Assembly (NCBI RefSeq): GCF_013100865.1
Contig: NC_048302.1
Span: forward strand, 92,232,204-92,296,203
Reading direction: 5' to 3'
DNA: 64,000 bases
From: Trachemys scripta elegans
Taxonomy: Eukaryota; Chordata; Testudines; Emydidae
The notes beneath the pieces were generated by a model. It saw nothing but the letters and a program-made list of their open reading frames with translations, was not told where the DNA came from and did no database searches. Positions 21,539 through 33,299 of the stretch are shown one piece after another; positions within the stretch are counted from its first letter, which is position 1, and each line of letters starts with the position of its first letter. The translations under genes were made by a program, and so were the position numbers.

Positions 21539-24479
21539 TGTTTTACAAATGCCATGTGTCTTCTGAGAGTTAAATTGTAAATGAAGAGGCTCACATCTTG
21601 AAGTGGAGTTGTGGGAAAGAGGTGTATTTCATTGTGGGGAAGTTCTGAAGTGACAAATGAAATGCATAGAGACCAATTAATGGAAAAGGCTAATAATACA
21701 TGAATTCATGAAAGACTTCAACCTAATCTTACATTAGAGAGAGCTCTTATTCTAACCAGCCAAATTGCATTATTAATAGATTATTCAAAGTGGCTGGCTG
21801 AAAGGTTCAGCCCATAGCTGTGACTTTCTCTAGGTTCCCAGTGTTCCTTTGAATGTCTCCATTGTGCTTCTAAAACCACTGAACAAATGCTGCAAGGTGT
21901 CCTGCACAGAGGCCAAATATAATCCATGTGGGAATATTGGACATTTGTTTGATCTGCACAAAAGAACATGTTCAGTGAAATACCACTGAAGTTAAATGAG
22001 GTACAACGCTGTACTTATGACTGAAGAGTCTGCAGAGGTCAAAGTTGTCTAATTTGACTAGACTTGCTTTTAATATGGTATGTCAAACTTTTGGCCTGAT
22101 AGTGAACATAGGTTCCTCAGTATCATAGGTACCAGTTTCTTTGCTAACTATAATTTCATTACTTTTCTTTGTTTAGCTAAGGAATGGGTAATAATCCCTT
22201 CAGGACAACATTGATCTGTTCCTGGCTATCTACCTGGTTATGCTGTGTATAATGTAAATTCTGCAGTCCAGTTCTACCCTATGAAATAAGACATTCCTTT
22301 ACTAGATACGAATTCTGCTGTAACATTTGGGAAAATCAGATCATGTTACCTAGGTGGGTGAAACAGACAGATGTAGCTCTTCTTCCTCTGTTCTACTCTT
22401 AGATTCCTCCTTTACATATTTCATCCCTCTCACCTTTTTTCCTCCTCTTTTATCCTATGAACAGCACACGGGTGGTGGTGTAACTGTACATCAGAATAGG
22501 GTGACCGCTAAAATCAATTAACCCTTGAACAGCTCGTTGAACAATGGTGGTCTTGTGGCATATATGGCAAGTGGGTTACAGAAGTCTCTTGGGGGATCAT
22601 AATAAGGAAGTCAGCAACACAATAGGCATGCAGACGTATAGGATTTGGTTGTTGCTTTAGCAAGCAGTGGTATGTAAACTGCCCCGCTGCAAGAATAGCC
22701 CTATGGAGGCTTGTGACTCAGACATCATTGGGGCACAACCTTTCCCCTGTTTCTTCCATAGTCCCAGGGGGTTGTAATTTAATCCTGGTCTACATCAACA
22801 GTGAATTACTGTCCCTTTTCCATTCCCATGCTGGTTCAGGGAGTCGGGGTGAAGTCAAGGCTCAGCCCATTCCTTGCCTACCTGCTTGGGAGTGAGCAAA
22901 CCAGGTGAGTAGCCCACTTCTATGCATTTAGACCCAAGGCCTCGCTAGCTCATACAAAGGAACAAAGGGTGTTCTTAATCCTTTGCATGAGCACACGTAA
23001 TCCAAGTCACACTATCTGACCCATGGATATCCTATGTATAGAGACTCATGTGGCATAGCAATTCATAGATATTCTTCTTGATCTGGACACTAACATCATG
23101 TGTCCTACCAGGTGTATGAGTTTGGCTGGAGACTGAGGACAAACCTGAAGTTCATGCTCAAACCATAGTCTTCAGGCAAAGCTCCCATTGAAATCAAAAG
23201 GAATTTCACCTGCATTAAGACTGAATAAAAACATAAGGCCAGATTCTGATACTCTTACTCAGAGTGAGTAGTATCTTACTCCTTGAGTAGTCCTGTTAAT
23301 TTCAGTAGCATTAATTGAAGAATAAGGTATAATTTGCTGTCAGAATCTTGTCCTTAATAGTGAAAATGTGACCCCAGGGCACTAAGAAACACAATGGTTC
23401 TTGTGATCCTTTAGAAATCTGCTCCCTCAGAAATAGAGGCATTGTTACACGAGGGTATTGGAAAAGTATCAGGTTTAATCCATTGCCTCCTGTCTCTCTT
23501 CCATTAACCACATAGACCGGGCTACAGAAAGAAGCTGACTTCCACTTAAGTAAGTAGGTGTTTTCTGATGTACTGTGTACCCCATTCATTTTAAAATGGG
23601 GTTGGACAGCAGGTGACATGATAGGTTAATCTGACAGGAGCTGTCACCACCAGGGTCAGTGTTAATTCTCTGCAAGGTACAATGAATTTTGGGGGGCACA
23701 GCCCAGCCATGTTCAAGCATTCTAATGTACACAAAGATCAGCAGAAAAGCTACAATACTTGTTGTACCTACTCCAGAGCTCGCTTGCAAGGTGGAAAAGG
23801 GGGAACTAAGGACGGATCTGGAGGGTAAGGGACTATCACAGGTTAGTGGAGTGAGGTTATTCATTTAAAATGGACAAAAGAAAAGAATGACTAATTGGGT
23901 ATGTGATTTGGGCAGTAAAAAACTTTCACTTGTTTATAATTTCTTTAATTTATCCTTTAATCTTCCATGTTGGCAAAATACATATCCCTAACTAAGGACA
24001 ATAGAGAGTACATGCCAAATTTGAACTTTAATTAATTAATGTCTAGTCCCAAAGATGTCTACTGTGCTTTAACTAAAAATAACTAAGTGAAACAAGGAAT
24101 CTTGCCCAAAATATCTTACAGCAGGCTGTCAATTTTTACAGTGCCAAAACAAAAATTATAACATCTAAATTTCACTTTTTCATGTTCTAATAGTTAAAAT
24201 AACCAAACGTATTTCAATATTCTTAGAAAAACAAATCACTTCTATGTTGAAGAGAAGCACGAAAAACGTTGGCCCCCATAGTAACTTTGGGGGAAAACTG
24301 TACAATGAAAACACCACCTAAGCCATAATTATATTATTTGCTTGACTTTCAGATGTATTGACCACCTACCCTCATTGCCAAACATGTGAAGCTAGTATGC
24401 ATCTAGTGATCGGATGACACTTCTAATATGAGTATTTGAGCAGAATATGGTCATCTTAAGACATAGATTTGCATGCAGA
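21000..24479. other. No gene recognised; mostly unassigned intergenic DNA
   Basis: About 3.5 kb with no exon or named repeat that I can support, apart from the GT microsatellite listed separately. Short frames at 22713, 23311 and 23586 have no recognisable features. Confidence 0.35.
21505..21536 (+). repeat. (GT)n microsatellite
   Basis: Sixteen uninterrupted GT units. Likely polymorphic in length. Confidence 0.95.
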
Positions 24480-24676
24480 ACATAAGAATGGACATACTGG
24501 ATCAGACCAATGTATCCTGTCTTCAGACAGTGTCTGGTGCCAGATGCTTCAGAGGGAATGAACAGAACAGGGCAATTATTGAGTGATCTGTCCCCGGTTG
24601 TCCAGTCCTGGCTTCTGGTAGTCAGAAGTGTAGGGACATCCAGAGCATTGGGTTATGTCCCTGACCATCCTGCCTA
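24480..24676 (-). mobile_element. CR1 LINE 3' fragment, antisense
   Basis: ACATAAGAATGGACATACTG, GATCAGACCAATGTATCCTG and GACCATCCTGCCTAAT match the 3' region of the CR1 copies at 14848 and 25465. It abuts the second-family PLE at about 24677. Confidence 0.72.
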
Positions 24677-25440
24677 ATTCGAGACATAAGGTGGTTGAGA
24701 TAATATCTTTTCTTGGACCACCTTCTTTTGGTGAGAAAGACAAGCTTTTGAGCTCTTCTTCAGGTCTAGGAAATTAACTCAGTGTCACTGCTAAATACAA
24801 GATTTGAACAGATTGTTTAGCATAAGTAGTTAACACATTTCAAGGGACCATTCAAGATGAAGTAGCCGATTAACACCCCTCCAGTCATAAGAGGGAAGTG
24901 TGGAGTGGGGGCATTGTTAGTGGATTACAGAGTGTTGTAATAAGTCATAAATACAATGTCTATTCAGTACATGATTTTTAGTATCTAGCAACTTTACGAA
25001 TTTAACCCCTCAGACTTGTCTTTTGAAAGTGTTGTGCGAGTATACTTTGAGGATGAGGACAGATAGGTGAGCTATAGAGTGATCACTTTGTGGAAAGTTT
25101 TCACTCACAGGTTAAATGGCATTTTTGTCTTTTATCATTTTTCAAGTGTGAGTTCATTAGAGAGCATAGTAATTATCTGCTTTTTACCCACATAGTTGTT
25201 ATTGGGACATTTAATGCACTGGATGAGGTACACAACAAGTTGTTGTGATAGGCATGTGTAGGGGCCCCATGGAGCTTGGCCAATTTCCATTCATGGACAG
25301 ATGAATTTTCCCTATGTGCATAAATAAGAGTCCTCCATCTAATATAGACACAAAACAAATACTTAGGCAAGAGTCAACCAAACCAAACCAAATGGGGTAT
25401 GGATGTGGTTGGATCAAATCTCCTCACTTAGCATTTCACA
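24677..25440 (-). mobile_element. Second Penelope-like family: GIY-YIG endonuclease and tail, decayed
   Basis: Read on the minus strand, bases about 25260-25180 encode VVYLIQCIKCPNNNYVG, the start of a GIY-YIG nuclease, comparable in position and pattern to IIYAIMCHQC..VYIGQ of the PLE at 3.3-4.9 kb. Downstream (about 25050-24950) FKRQV, VKFVKLLDTKNHVLN aligns with LQRET..LQFICKFDT..GLN of that element. The last part (24775-24680) is the tail: CTGAAGAAGAGCTC, AAAAGCTTGTC, CCAAGAAAAGATATTATCTC. The frame is broken by stops and shifts. Two frames of 65 and 68 codons in this stretch are remnants, not genes. Confidence 0.72.
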
Positions 25441-25464
25441 GATATGCCCGTGAATGGTTCTTTA

Positions 25465-25710
25465 CATAAGAATGGCCATACTGGGTCAGACCAAAGGTCC
25501 GTCTAGCCCAATATCCTGTCTTCTGACAGTGGTCAATGCCAGATGCCCCAGAGGGAGTGAACAGAACAGGTAATCAAGTGATCCATCCCCTGTCACCCAT
25601 TCCCAGCTTCTGGCAAACAGAGGCTAGGGACACCCTCCCTGCCCATCCTGGCTAATAGCCATTGATGGAACTATCCTCCATGAATTTATCTAGTTCTTTT
25701 TTTTTGCACT
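25465..25710 (-). mobile_element. CR1 LINE 3' fragment, antisense
   Basis: CATAAGAATGGCCATACTGG, GGTCAGACCAAAGGTCCGTC, TTCCCAGCTTCTGGCAAACA and TCCTCCATGAATTTATCTAG. The best preserved of the three copies of this CR1 tail type in the window. Confidence 0.78.
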
Positions 25711-26631
25711 CTCTGCAAGTGAATTCCCCTCCTCTACCTCTGCTGCTGACCCCTAACACTTACATTTAAAGGCTGAGTTGAAGCACATATGAAGGGTAAA
25801 TCATAATATTAATTTGAGAATAGGTTATTCTTTCCAAAATACTATTTGGAAAGATGAAAGGAAAATTTCCAGCTGTCTTTGCTTTTGGTGTTAAAAATAA
25901 TTTAATTTCTCCAATCCGTATCAAGTGTGTGATGTCTATACAAAATGCAATGACTTACTTTAAGAAAAGGGCTTCAATGAACTAGAGGTAGATGATATTT
26001 TGTAGAATACCTACAAGGGACATTTTAGTCAATTTCACTAGAACCCAGTAGCAAAGCTGCCCATGAAAGGGAATAACAGTCATTTCTCTTGAAGCCAAAG
26101 AGATAAATTCCTGCTGGGTCACTACGGTTAAATTGACCAAATGACTTTTCATTCTGCTTAAAAGAATGAGGGGCAAAGTGACTTTTAAATATCAAAAGAA
26201 GCTTAAAATGAATGCAATTTAGTAATCTAGTTGGTTTCATAGGGGGCCTGTAATACCTGAAACTTTTATATATATTGTTTTTTCTAGCTGTGTCTTAGTG
26301 ATATACACACTCTGTAGATCAAGAGTAGAAAAACAAGTCTACAAGTTTAATGCATTGCATTTTATTTATTAGATATGCTGTCCCAAAGGAGGTGTTATGA
26401 ATAAGTCTTTATCTCCCTCCCCCCCCCAAAAAATGCTATAATCATGGACATATAATAAAAACAGTAGAGGTTAGTAACAGGATCATATACATAAGGTCAC
26501 AGCAGTCTGAACACAGCAATTTCTTAATGTGTTTGTTTCACTTCTCAGATTGATTTTTAAAGACTGATTATTTTAAAACCATTAAACCATGGATGAAATA
26601 ATAAAACATTACATAAAAATTATATATGCAG

Positions 26632-26671
26632 GAGCCCCTGTTAATTTAATATATTAAATTAACAGGAGCTC
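26632..26671. repeat. 40-base palindrome with one mismatch
   Basis: The centre lies between 26651 and 26652. Arms of 20 bases pair with a single mismatch (26636 with 26667); the inner 30 bases are perfectly symmetrical. The core is TTAATTTAATATATTAAATT. It could form a hairpin in either strand. Confidence 0.9.
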
Positions 26672-27263
26672 GAGCTCATATTTAAAATGGCCAGGGAGAC
26701 ATTGACTTTATATCTTAAAATGAGTTTTTTATAAAGTCCTAACTGGGAATTAAGTCAGGTTAACATCTCTTTTAATTACTACGGTGAACTAGTTTTAAGA
26801 ACTAGGGCTTACTGTGCAATTATTTCTGCAAGGCACAGCTTGTGTTTTCATGCGATAAACTATTCTGTCCTGGTACATGGTGTATTCTGTTTTTTGTTTG
26901 TTTTCTAAAATGTCTGAGTATTACACTTAGGAGGGGTACTGGGGAGAATGTGACACAACTCGGCAGCAGCTAGAATTCAGGCAGAATGCCCTTAGTTGGT
27001 TTGTTCTCTTTAATTATTTCTAAGCAAATTTAGCAACCATGCTAGATTAACAGCAAAGGAGAATGAAGTCTATTTGTGGGCAAAGGATTGGAGGTTAAAT
27101 TCAGTTAAGCACCCAGAAATTCAGATGCTTCTCTTGAGCTGTCAAAGCTGTTCTACACCTTTTGGGACTGCAAAAAATGGGATGGAAATCAGGAACTAGC
27201 TCTTACAAAAGATTGGAGTGGTTTGTCCTGGAAAAACAGGAGTAGCCACAGTCATGATATTTT

Positions 27264-27319
27264 GGCAATTTGAGAGGCATGTGGTCCAACTCAGGCAATT
27301 TGAGAGGCGTGTGGAAAAA
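27264..27319 (+). repeat. 30-base tandem duplication
   Basis: GGCAATTTGAGAGGCATGTG at 27264 recurs as GGCAATTTGAGAGGCGTGTG at 27294, one difference, no spacer. Confidence 0.85.
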
Positions 27320-27439
27320 GGTTAAGTAACTCTTCTAATTGTGGAAGGTTTAGATGAAACACTTGGGGATGTTGGACAAGAGACGAAGGGAGGAAGGGTT
27401 TTTTTGTTTTGTTCTCCTCCTCCCAAAGAAATGCATCAC

Positions 27440-27962
27440 AGACGGGAGCATGACACAGGGTAACTGGCCCCTTTAAGAGTGTGGTCCACTGCAGCTGTGA
27501 CTGATTACCTACTGCCCAGCTTCCTTAAAGGGAGGAACCTGGGCCTTCTGAAGGGAGAGACAGCAGCAGAGGAAGAGCTACCTATTGATCTGTCCTACAC
27601 CATGGAGGTAAGAGAAAACTACATAGAGAACTGCTGCAAGGGTTCCTGAAGGAAGCAGTTAGGGAAGCTGCTAGAGGAGCAGCTGAGAGCCCAGAACAGG
27701 CTCCAAGAAAGGAGGGCTGTGCAACCCCCTGAACCCAAGAGGATAACGACAGACCATGAAGGCTTTATTTTGAGTCTGTGTGGAAGAGACTTTAGTTCAA
27801 GTTTATATGGACTTAAAAATGTAGAACTTTAGAAGGGGAATTTTGTCCTAGTGCTTTTGGACTGTGTGGAGTTTTTAAGGCCCCCCCCCCCCAAGAGAAG
27901 GGGAAACTGAGGCAGGACTCAGCAGAGCCATGCTCTGCCAGCATGGGGTGCTACAGGGCAGT
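27440..27962 (+). mobile_element. Possible solo LTR or retroelement fragment
   Basis: Atypical for its surroundings: GC-richer, with ACTGGCCCCTTTAAGAG, TTAAAGGGAGGAACC, a C run at 27881-27892, and AAGGGGAAACTGAGGCAGGA, TGGGGTGCTACAGGG at the end. The layout resembles the LTR or leader of a vertebrate LTR element, but I cannot define both ends or a target duplication. No protein. Confidence 0.3.
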
Positions 27963-28889
27963 ATAAGTTTCTCCAAGGTGTTTTGACTCAACTTTGTGAG
28001 ATCTACACTAGCAGTGAGAAGGTTGTTTGGGCCTCCATGTCCATCTATTCCTCGTCCTTTCTTCCCAGAGTAAAAGCAAGAGGATCATTTGTGATGCCAG
28101 TTTTGTTTGTAATGTTTAATATATGGACAAGTTTCCCCAGAGTAACATCTGAAGTTAGACTGTAGTCAGCATGCAGCTATTTCAGAGGGTTATGACAGAT
28201 TATATTTTTCAGTGTGCTCTGCATATCTCTTCAAATTGATTATAATATTTTGTGGGAGGCAAGTCAGTAAAATCTCCAGACAGGCCTCAAGATATAAAAT
28301 ATTCCTCCTTACTGAACAACAGGTTCCTTATTGCAAATCTTTACATCTTCCCTTTTGTTGTTATAATGAGTTGTATTTGAAAGAGGGGAAAAAAAGTAGT
28401 AGTAATAATGCACAACATGTTAAACATCAAGTAATCGTGCATTACAATGAAACCTATAAAGTGATTATGATCCTTGTAAGAATAATTATTTAAATCTTCA
28501 CTGTGGTGAATGACACCATTTTGATCATGCAGTACATGCTATTAGCTGGAATAAAAATATTCTGAAGGACTGCAATGGACAATATTGCTTAAGCAATATC
28601 AGGGGATAGCATTAAAGCTTATGTTTTCTACAAGGTCTTCAAATACATCAAGGCATAAAATCAAACCTAAATTAAACTATATATATTTTACTAAGCATAT
28701 ACTGGGTTATTTGAACAGGCTTTTAGGTGAGTACACTGTATGAATTTAGCTGAAACCATTAGCTGAGCATTAAGGGTTAAATCCTACAGGTCTGCATAGA
28801 CTTATCTAAGGAAAATGACTTAAGTGAGGTCTCTTGGGCTGAAATGTTTAAGGCCCTCAAACGCCTGTTATCTTATGAGAAGTTGAGGT

Positions 28890-29588
28890 TTGAATGCTGA
28901 TTGGGCATCTAGGTCTAGATCCACAAACTGACATAGGCACCAAACTCCCACTTTAGGTGCCAAAGTCCAAAATTTAGGTGCCACTGAGATCCTCAAAACC
29001 CCTAATCAGCTGCTGCCGAACTCTGGGGACACCTAAATTTTCACTTTAAAAGTTGCCTAAGCCCCAAGTTTCCATTGTTAGGCATGTACACAACATATCA
29101 GTGTAGGCATCTGGGCACCTATCACACCTAAGCCCCAGTAGGATTCTCAAACTAGGTGAAATTAGTTGTCCCCCCCCCCACCTATGCTGCATGCTGTGAG
29201 CATGTCTAACTCTACAGAAAACAACATTGGGGGTGTGGGGGACAGGACAAGGATGCCTTCCTTCTAAGCTTTAGCCCAATAGTTAGGGTACTCACTCTGG
29301 ATGTGGGAGATCCAGATCACTTTACCCCTCTGCCTGATGAGAAGGGATTTGAACATGGGTTCCCCACCTCTCAGGAAAGGGATCTGACCTCTGGGATATT
29401 TTGAAGTGGGACTCTCTTAATCTCTCCTGCTGAAGCTGTTCTAATTGATATAAACTAAATATGCATTGGGCCAGAGAGTGATGGAGTGATTCTGTCGTCC
29501 AGTGATTAGGGCATCCACCTGGGAGATAGGAAGCCCGTGTTCAAATCCCTTCTCCTCATCAGGCAGGGAGTGGGAGTGATAGAAATGG
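28890..29588 (-). repeat. Unclassified repeat interrupted by the gypsy element (left part)
   Basis: Many AGGTGCC and TTAGGCA motifs (TTTAGGTGCCAAAGTCC, AATTTAGGTGCCACTGAG) and GTGATTAGGGCATCCACC. It probably belongs with the right part at 33300-33642, the gypsy insertion lying between. The proof would be a consensus spanning the junction. Confidence 0.4.
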
Positions 29589-29593
29589 AGTTA

Positions 29594-29805
29594 TGTGGTG
29601 GTGCTATATCCAGTACTGCATACTGGGAGCTGTAGTCTTAGGGGTCTACTTGTTTTTTAAACTGTCTGGAAGTATAAGTGGGTATGTGACACAGCTGAGT
29701 CAGGGAAGCTTCTGCAGCTGCTTCTGGAGCTGCAAGGTTGTTTTAATAATAAAAGAAAACCTTGTTGTATTTCACTTTTTCAGCCTCTGCCTCTGCTACT
29801 CCACA
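29594..29805 (+). repeat. 5' LTR of the gypsy element
   Basis: Begins TGTGGTGGTGCTATATCC and aligns with the 3' LTR over GGGAGCTGTAGTCTT, TTCTGGAGCTGCAAGG and TATTTCACTTTTTCAGCC. The end is placed at CCACA (29801-29805). AATAAAA at about 29747 could be its poly(A) signal. Confidence 0.75.
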
Positions 29806-29817
29806 AATTGACAACAA

Positions 29818-30216
29818 GGATGGCTCTCCTGCCCCTCAATCACCTCTACCCTTTCTTTAAAAACTGGGTGAGCCTCCAATTGATTTTAAGGCTTGTATTT
29901 AACATGTCTGAGAGCTACGTCCTTGCCATTAATTCCAAAGAACTTTCCAAACCAAGAAAATATGATCTGCTTATTTATTGCCTTGGAGCACAAGGAGCAC
30001 GTATATTCTAGACTCTTCCCCTTCTGAATGAAAAATGAGACTGCACTCAATGCATTAAAGATTTTTTGTATGCCTAAAGTATATGTGGAAGTGGAATGCT
30101 ATAAATTCTGCCAGCGTAAAGAAAAAATAGGGGAGTCGACAGATCAGTATATTGCTGCTTTAAGGAAATCGAGTGTCGATATGATTTTTGGCAATGTGGC
30201 AGACAAAATAATTTGA
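29818..30216 (+). pseudogene. gypsy gag remnant
   Basis: Frame 29821-30011 holds a capsid-like start: NWVSLQ, a NSKELSKPRKYDLLIYCLG block, GARIF and then a stop. The continuing frame 30028-30216 has YVEVECYKFCQRK, ESTDQYIAALRKSS. These match the usual gypsy gag pattern (YKF..R.Q..GE..DQYV..LR). The stop at 30009 and a frame change divide the reading frame. A zinc-knuckle region follows at about 30486-30600. Structural, RNA-packaging role in an active element. Confidence 0.78.
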
Positions 30217-30485
30217 GATCAGCTTGTGGAGAAATTGGTTGTGCTCCACACTAGAGAACCCCTACTACTTGAATCAGACATGACATTATAGAAACTCATA
30301 ACCATTGCTAATCATATTGAGTCAGCTATGGTGGAGGTGAAAATAGAGTCCAGCTACAGCGACTGCAATCCAAGCCATACAACCATTAAAGACATGGACT
30401 ACAACAAGGCAGGCAAAGCATTATAGGAGTACTACAAATTAGAAGTCACAGGCCCAGTGACTTCAAAATACACAAGGGAAAAGTA

Positions 30486-30600
30486 TTTTACCTCTGTGGA
30501 TTTAAACACACCACAAACTACATAGTATGTCCTGCAAAGGCAGCTCAGTGCAATCACTGCAAACAGACTGGATATTTTTCTAAGGTATGCTGCAGCAACC
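30486..30600 (+). pseudogene. gypsy nucleocapsid zinc-knuckle remnant
   Basis: In one frame the sequence reads LCGFKHTTNYIVCPAK, AQCNHCKQTGYFSKVC. The second unit is CX2CX4(H to Y)X4C, with the knuckle His replaced by Tyr; the first resembles the C-x2-C-x-x-x-H..C layout with its first Cys changed. Typical of gypsy gag just before protease. Confidence 0.65.
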
Positions 30601-30689
30601 AGCCTAATCAACAAGTATGTGTCCTTATTGTGCCTGATGTTGCTGTTTTGAGTGTTAACAGAAGCAGTTCCACATATGTTGTGGATAAA

Positions 30690-30812
30690 ATAATGTGTAT
30701 TGTTCATGTTTCTGCTACAGCAGAAGAGAAGCCCCAGGTGGTAGAATTAATGTTGGACACTGGCTCAGCAGTTTCTATGCTACCTGAATCAATTTTACTT
30801 GCAGTACTTTGA
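30690..30812 (+). pseudogene. gypsy aspartic protease remnant
   Basis: Contains VELMLDTGSAVSMLPES, the DTG active site of a retroelement aspartic protease with its following S-V/S-MLP pattern. The frame ends at a stop at 30812. It would cleave the element polyprotein. Confidence 0.85.
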
Positions 30813-30972
30813 ATGTGTGCCACTTGCCAAAAAGCTTATGCCTACAGTACTACTTGATTAACTGCATTCCTGTGCTTGGTTGCGTCCGTGTAATTGACTT
30901 TTGATACATACTAGCAGAATTCTATATTGTGCATAGATGTACTCCTATCTTACCTAAATGTGCAGGTAGTCA

Positions 30973-31464
30973 ATGGGTGCATTGCTTCTACCCCATCTGG
31001 CACCATTAAGCACCAACTCCAATTCTGCACTTAATGAGAATGGTACAGAGGAGAACCCCCATTCTCAGTTAAGGAGTCTGTATCATACGAGCTTAAAACT
31101 AGTACAGAATGGTATTATAGAAGAGATTGAATTATCTGAATGGGTCTCTCTGATAATGATGACAAAGACTGGAGGTATTTGTCTTTGCATAGACTTAAGA
31201 GAGCCTAATAAAGCCATTGTGATTGACAGCTATCCATTCCCATCTATAGATGTGTTTATGGAACTTTATGGAACAAAGATGTTTTCTACTTTTGACCTAC
31301 AAATATGTACCATATGGACTTACATCAGGACCCAACGCTTTGCAAAGAATGATGCCTGTGATTCTAAAAAATTGGCTTGGAGTCCAATGTGTTTGGATGA
31401 TTTTACTGTATTCAGGAAAACCGGAGGAACACAAACATCTCCACACAGCAAAATGATTTTCTAG
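30973..31464 (+). pseudogene. gypsy reverse transcriptase remnant
   Basis: A 163-codon frame with GIIEEIELSEWVSLIMMTKT, GICLCIDLREPNKAI, DSYPFPSIDVFMEL, MFSTFDLQ: RT motifs 1-3, including the first catalytic Asp (FSTFDL). The region then shifts: the normal YxDD box appears only as a damaged stretch VWMILLYSG in the +1 frame (31250-31456). No RNase H block follows; the sequence jumps towards integrase by about 31.87 kb. Confidence 0.85.
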
Positions 31465-31869
31465 ATGGTCAGCAAGACCATCTTGCAGCCTATACTCTGT
31501 CATATGTGAGAATTAAGAATGTGACTGCTGATTGCTTGACCCACCTGCTCTTACCTTCTCCTGACATGCAGACAGATAATGACTAAAAAGTAGTTCCACT
31601 TTTTCACAGCTGTTAAACTAGAACAATTCAAATTTGCTTGCTTAGCATGCCTGCTTTAGAAAAAGATTGTAGGAACTGCGGACAATATGGCCACACAATT
31701 CCAAATACTTTGATTCAGCTTTACTCTCTTGCTGTACAGTAAACAACAAACTTTGTCTTCGAGATTGGTGCATGACATGAGATACTTTAACGGTTGAGTG
31801 CTAGATGAACTGCAGCCAAAATTCATACACTTGGTGCAAGACACATCAAGCAATTGTCAAAATGAAATA

Positions 31870-32560
31870 ATTTCTACAGAACCTGTATTGGTGGCTAGGA
31901 ATGGATGCTGAAGTTGAAGCAGCTATATCGACATGCATTACTTGCAAGTTGCATTACTGCCATCTTGTCCTGTCTGGGCTACCATTACAGCCTGTTCCTT
32001 TTCCAGATGTGGCATGGGAAAAACTTGCCACTGACATTATAGGTCCATTTGACAATGTGGCAGGTGACTAGCTATGCTATCACCCTGAACGCATACTTCA
32101 GTAAATGGCTGGAAGTGGTGTTTACATCACAGGTCACATCTACTATGATGATCAAGTTCTTCTTGATGCTCTTTAGCAGGGAAGGGTACCAAAAATAATT
32201 AGTATTCAATAACAGAACACAATTTACCTCCCTGGAATTAGAAATTTTTCTGGTAGAGAGGGCATTAGACATAGAAGCTCATCTGTGTATTACCTTCAAC
32301 TCTAAGGTTGAAATTGAATGGCACAGTAGAAGTTTGAAAGACAGTCTGAAGGATAACTACACTGGAAAGAAAAGCAGGGACAACCTTCATTAAAGTTTTT
32401 TACAAATGTGTAGAGCTAGGTACCATGCTACAATGCAAAGGTCACCTTTGGAAGTATTGCATAGCAGAGAGATGTATACTAAATGTAAATGTTGCTGGAT
32501 TACAGGGACTTACCTCTGATATATCCATGCAGCCAGATATAAGACAAACAATGGAACAAA
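31870..32560 (+). pseudogene. gypsy integrase remnant
   Basis: A zinc-binding part (YWWLGMDAEVEAAISTCITC, with the CxxC of the HHCC motif) precedes PLQPVPFPDVAWEKLATDII then GPF, the start of the integrase core with its first catalytic Asp. Later codons decay with stops. In life it joins the cDNA to the host chromosome. Confidence 0.8.
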
Positions 32561-33058
32561 AAAGGCAAAAAATATAAAATGTTGGGGGCCAAGGAACTGA
32601 AATTCAAATGTGAACCAGGAATACAAAAATCTAGAATCTTAGAAACAGGAGACACAGGTTCACATCTCCACTGACAATTGTTGTGGGAGAGAAAAAGGAC
32701 TATATGGTTAAAAGCTATCAGATAGTCAGATATGTATAGCTACTCATTTCGTATCTGCTTACCAATAGTGAGGCAAAGGTGTTTTAGATCATCTAACTGA
32801 TCCTGATGATTTTACTTTCCCACTGATAATACAGGATAATCGCCAGTGTATTGGACCTGACAGACATGCTGTCAGTCAGCCACCTGCATGGACTAGAGAC
32901 TGTTATGTAATAAAGGAAAAGGAGGTTAAGTCTCTTATAACTAGTGTTCGAATTATAGTTACATTACCATTTCTTTTAAGTAATTAGTAAATAAATAAAA
33001 ACTAAACTGGTGTTAATACACTAACTTGCTATTATTATTGTTCTGAGATGGGGGAATA

Positions 33059-33285
33059 TGTAGTGTTGCTAGATCCAGAATTGCAGGCTGAGAGTTGTAG
33101 TCTTTGAGTTTAAAAACATTTTCTGCTTCCTGTTAGTTGAAGAGGATGTATGATACTACTGGGTTGGGGCTTCTGCTGTGACTGTTTCTGGAGCTGCATG
33201 GTGGTTGTCTGAATTAAAAAAAAAAAAATCTTATTGGATTTCACTCTTTTTTAGTCTCTCCCTTTTAACCTGTGGAGTAGTGGAA
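33059..33285 (+). repeat. 3' LTR of the gypsy element
   Basis: Starts TGTAGTGTTGCTAGATCC right after the purine tract; aligns to the 5' LTR with GAGAGTTGTAGTCTT, TTTCTGGAGCTGCATGG and GGATTTCACTCTTTTTTAGT. The two LTRs differ at many positions and by indels, so the insertion is old. The right end is placed approximately. Confidence 0.75.
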
Positions 33286-33299
33286 GCAGACTGCAACTG

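Larger units (their letters stand above)
25711..27435. other. No gene recognised
   Basis: AT-rich DNA; only the palindrome and short tandem duplication listed separately stand out. Confidence 0.35.
29594..33285 (+). mobile_element. Ty3/gypsy LTR retrotransposon, degraded
   Basis: About 3.7 kb, bounded by related long terminal repeats and holding, in the canonical order, remnants of gag, zinc knuckle, protease, reverse transcriptase and integrase. A purine-rich tract GAGATGGGGGAA (33044-33055) lies just before the 3' LTR. The internal part is shorter than an intact gypsy element (usually 4.5-6 kb), so there are internal deletions, notably between RT and integrase. The PR-RT-IN order assigns it to Metaviridae-type elements, not Ty1/copia. 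It cannot move by itself. Confidence 0.88.

Noticed and set aside
25173..25417. Two minus-strand frames of 65 and 68 codons as small genes
   Set aside because: They are shifted frames of the decayed second-family PLE; the homologous reading is in a third frame.
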